NCBI RefSeq assembly: GCF_910592395.1
Contig: NC_088324.1
Location: forward strand, 9,202,953-9,266,952
Length of the DNA: 64,000 nucleotides
Source of the DNA: Lineus longissimus
Lineage: Eukaryota > Nemertea > Pilidiophora > Heteronemertea > Lineidae
Direction of reading: 5' to 3'
In this document: positions 61,901 to 64,000 of the stretch, one piece after another
How positions within the stretch are numbered: the stretch's first letter is position 1
How the letters are laid out: every line of letters begins with the position of its first letter
The notes under the pieces: model-generated
The model's database searches: none
Told to the model about the DNA's origin: nothing
The model's input: the letters and a program-made list of their open reading frames with translations, nothing else
Program-made: the position numbers and the translations under genes

Positions 61901-64000
61901 CCGGCATATTGTATAGACGGCGTAACAACAGTATGATAAAAAATCTTGGCATGGTAGACTGTTAACAATACCACTATCCAGCCGGCGATGTCTTACGACG
62001 TCATAAACGGTTACAAAATAAATTTATTTTTTATCAAGTAGGGTACCTGTAGGCTTAGGATTCCCAAAGATAATAAATTTATATTCATTCAAGCCTATAC
62101 TTTTTCTTTGGCTCGTGGCTCTTCTGGCGTACCTTAATTGGCTCTTTAACCCGTGGATATTCCATTGTACAATCTTTACTCCAATAACCAGATTTACAAC
62201 TTTTTAAATCACATACTACTACAGAGCACAAACTACACAGTTATAGGCCAAAATGGGCCTGCTCATGGTCAAGTAGAATCACCGAAACTATCCTCAAATG
62301 AGCCATTGAATGCGACATGTAACAAGCAACACTAATTTACAAAAGATGTGAAAGAGTTAACCGTTTGACGGAATGCCACATAACTATCAGGTAATCTCCC
62401 TCTGAACTGGTGACAATCGGACTGGCCTGAAATTCTCATTATCGTCCACTCCTCAATAAAAATCCAAATAAAATGGGGTCGTTGTATACAGTTGTACTGT
62501 ATTACCCCGATGAGAAGCAATTTCAACTATGTCCCCCACTCTCAACCAAGATATTTGTGCGTGCCGGTTTGACTACGGGCTGAAGTTGACGATGTACTCC
62601 TGACGGAGCCATTGGGTTCTTCGCCCGCTCATTGACCGAGGCATGGTGACCTGGAGACAGTGACCGGGTTAGCACTGGCTGGTCGAAGGACATATTCACA
62701 GGGCGTCCATTCGCAACTTCTCATCTTTCAGGTACTACCCATTCACGTGGACCAAGTCTTACCCAGCAACCTCCCCCTACGTAGCGTGGGGTACCAACCC
62801 ACCGCAGATTCAGGAGATGTGTGCAATGGTAACCAGATATCCTACACCACACCAGATCTCAGAACTGGTAATGATGCTGCCCATTCGCAACAGGTTTAAC
62901 CGCCGTCATGCCCCTTTGATTTTGCCATTCAACGCCACCATCGGGACACAGGCCTCAAATTGAGGGATGGGCTTTAATGATTATTTCAGACCGATCAGAA
63001 TGTCACAAGCCCAGAGCGAAATCACCAGACAGTTATATGGAGTTACACCAAAAGGCTCACCCCTCACTTCATTTGTAAATAGGTGTTGGGTATTTTTGTC
63101 ACATTCAATGGACCCAGTCCAACAATCTCTTCAGTGCGGCAAATCGCATAGGTTTTTAAAAGTGAAAACAAAAAGGTCACTCCACTGAGCTAAGCTACAG
63201 TAACTTATAGAATACCAGGTGTGGTCATTGGGACACCCCAAACTGAGAGCCAAGAGCCACGAGCACCGTTTTTTTACAGTACAGATATGCGGAGTACTGG
63301 TAGGCCCTAGTGATAGTGTATCACTACGCTATCTAATTGCTTGAATTGGTAGATTTCAATTAAGAATTTACAAATTTGAGAAATACATGTATGCCTTTAT
63401 AAAACAATTTTGATTGCACTATTTGTGCAAGGCTACATGATACAACAGGAATGACAAACATGTGTGAGTACGCAGTGTGTGAAGTGCAGACTCAATGTAC
63501 ACTGTACCCGGCATATTGTATAGACGGCGTAACAACAGTATGATAAAAAATCTTGGCATGGTAGACTGTTAACAATACCACTATCCAGCCGGCGATGTCT
63601 TACGACGTCATAAACGGTTACAAAATAAATTTATTTTTTATCAAGTAGGGTACCTGTAGGCTTAGGATTCCCAAAGATAATAAATTTATATTCATTCAAG
63701 CCTATACTTTTTCTTTGGCTCGTGGCTCTCCTGGCGTACCTTAATTGGCTCTTTAACCCGTGGATATTCCATTGTACAATCTTTACTCCAATAACCAGAT
63801 TTACAACTTTTTAAATCACATACTACTACAGAGCACAAACTACACAGTTATAGGCCAAAATGGGCCTGCTCATGGTCAAGTAGAATCACCGAAACTATCC
63901 TCAAATGAGCCATTGAATGCGACATGTAACAAGCAACACTAATTTACAAAAGATGTGAAAGAGTTAACCGTTTGACGGAATGCCACATAACTATCAGGTA
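58936..64000. repeat. Tandem array of a 1,607-bp unit, three full copies plus a partial fourth
   Basis: Copies start at TTCCATTGTACAATCTT at 58936, 60543, 62160 and 63767. Copies 1 and 3 are 1,607 bp; copy 2 is 1,617 bp because of a net 10-bp insertion (with GGAGGTACCG) near 61513. Copies differ at only scattered bases. Several short frames (60-79 codons) recur in every copy, but at this identity that is not evidence for coding. No known gene, RNA or transposase was recognised inside. The array continues past the window end. Confidence 0.95.
60016..60512. mobile_element. Possible MITE-like segment inside the 1.6-kb unit
   Basis: AGAGCCACGAGC near 60028 is inverted as GCTCGTGGCTCT near 60494, enclosing about 480 bp that is AT-rich with an inner inverted pair TAGTGATA / TATCACTA. 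The same arrangement is in each tandem copy. No target duplication could be confirmed. Confidence 0.4.

Noticed and set aside
58902-63942. Recurring 60-79-codon frames in the 1.6-kb array
   Set aside because: Copies are nearly identical, so shared frames are expected without selection; none shows a domain.

Overview
This window reads as nuclear DNA from a marine invertebrate animal. The evidence is multi-exon genes with GT..AG introns in matching phase, animal-specific secreted domains (C1q, Ig-trypsin, PAN/Apple-like, EGF), a rhodopsin-type GPCR, abundant MITE-like and tRNA-SINE-like repeats, minisatellites, and the frequent words acatgtacatgta and taggcctac. No operons, Shine-Dalgarno sites, CRISPR arrays, rRNA or tRNA genes were recognised. 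The phylum cannot be fixed from sequence alone. All exon boundaries are my own reading of splice sites and phase, with no transcript data.

Layout. 1-11,100: gene-poor DNA with pogo-like terminal-repeat fragments, a dispersed repeat family and a 230-bp foldback element. 11,107-12,282 (+): an intronless, very divergent class A GPCR. 13,505-17,977 (-): ten exons of a membrane protein combining an EGF-like domain, a TOM1/THH1-like seven-helix bundle, a RING-CH (MARCH-type) zinc domain and two more helices; its 5' end is not found. 18,000-35,500: gene-poor, with five repeat blocks (a 41-bp array, a 49-bp array, a ~175-bp array, a 61-bp array and a 435-bp TIR element). 35,527-40,920 (-): a complete nine-exon secreted serine protease, signal peptide-Ig-Ig-like-trypsin. 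45,398-48,063 (+): a secreted C1q-domain gene with two tandem alternative last exons. 49,911-56,831 (-): a secreted multi-module PAN/Apple-like protein, one intron of which is filled by a 42-bp minisatellite. 57,190-58,760: nested duplications carrying foldback elements. 58,936-64,000: a tandem array of a 1,607-bp unit that runs off the window.

How the genes may work together. Between 35.5 and 57 kb lie three secreted proteins of kinds used in invertebrate innate immunity and extracellular recognition: a trypsin-specificity protease with Ig domains, a C1q-domain protein and a PAN-module protein. That they act together is inference from adjacency only. The RING-CH protein would act as a membrane E3 ubiquitin ligase; its architecture and the GPCR's loss of every classical activation motif are the two most unusual coding observations.
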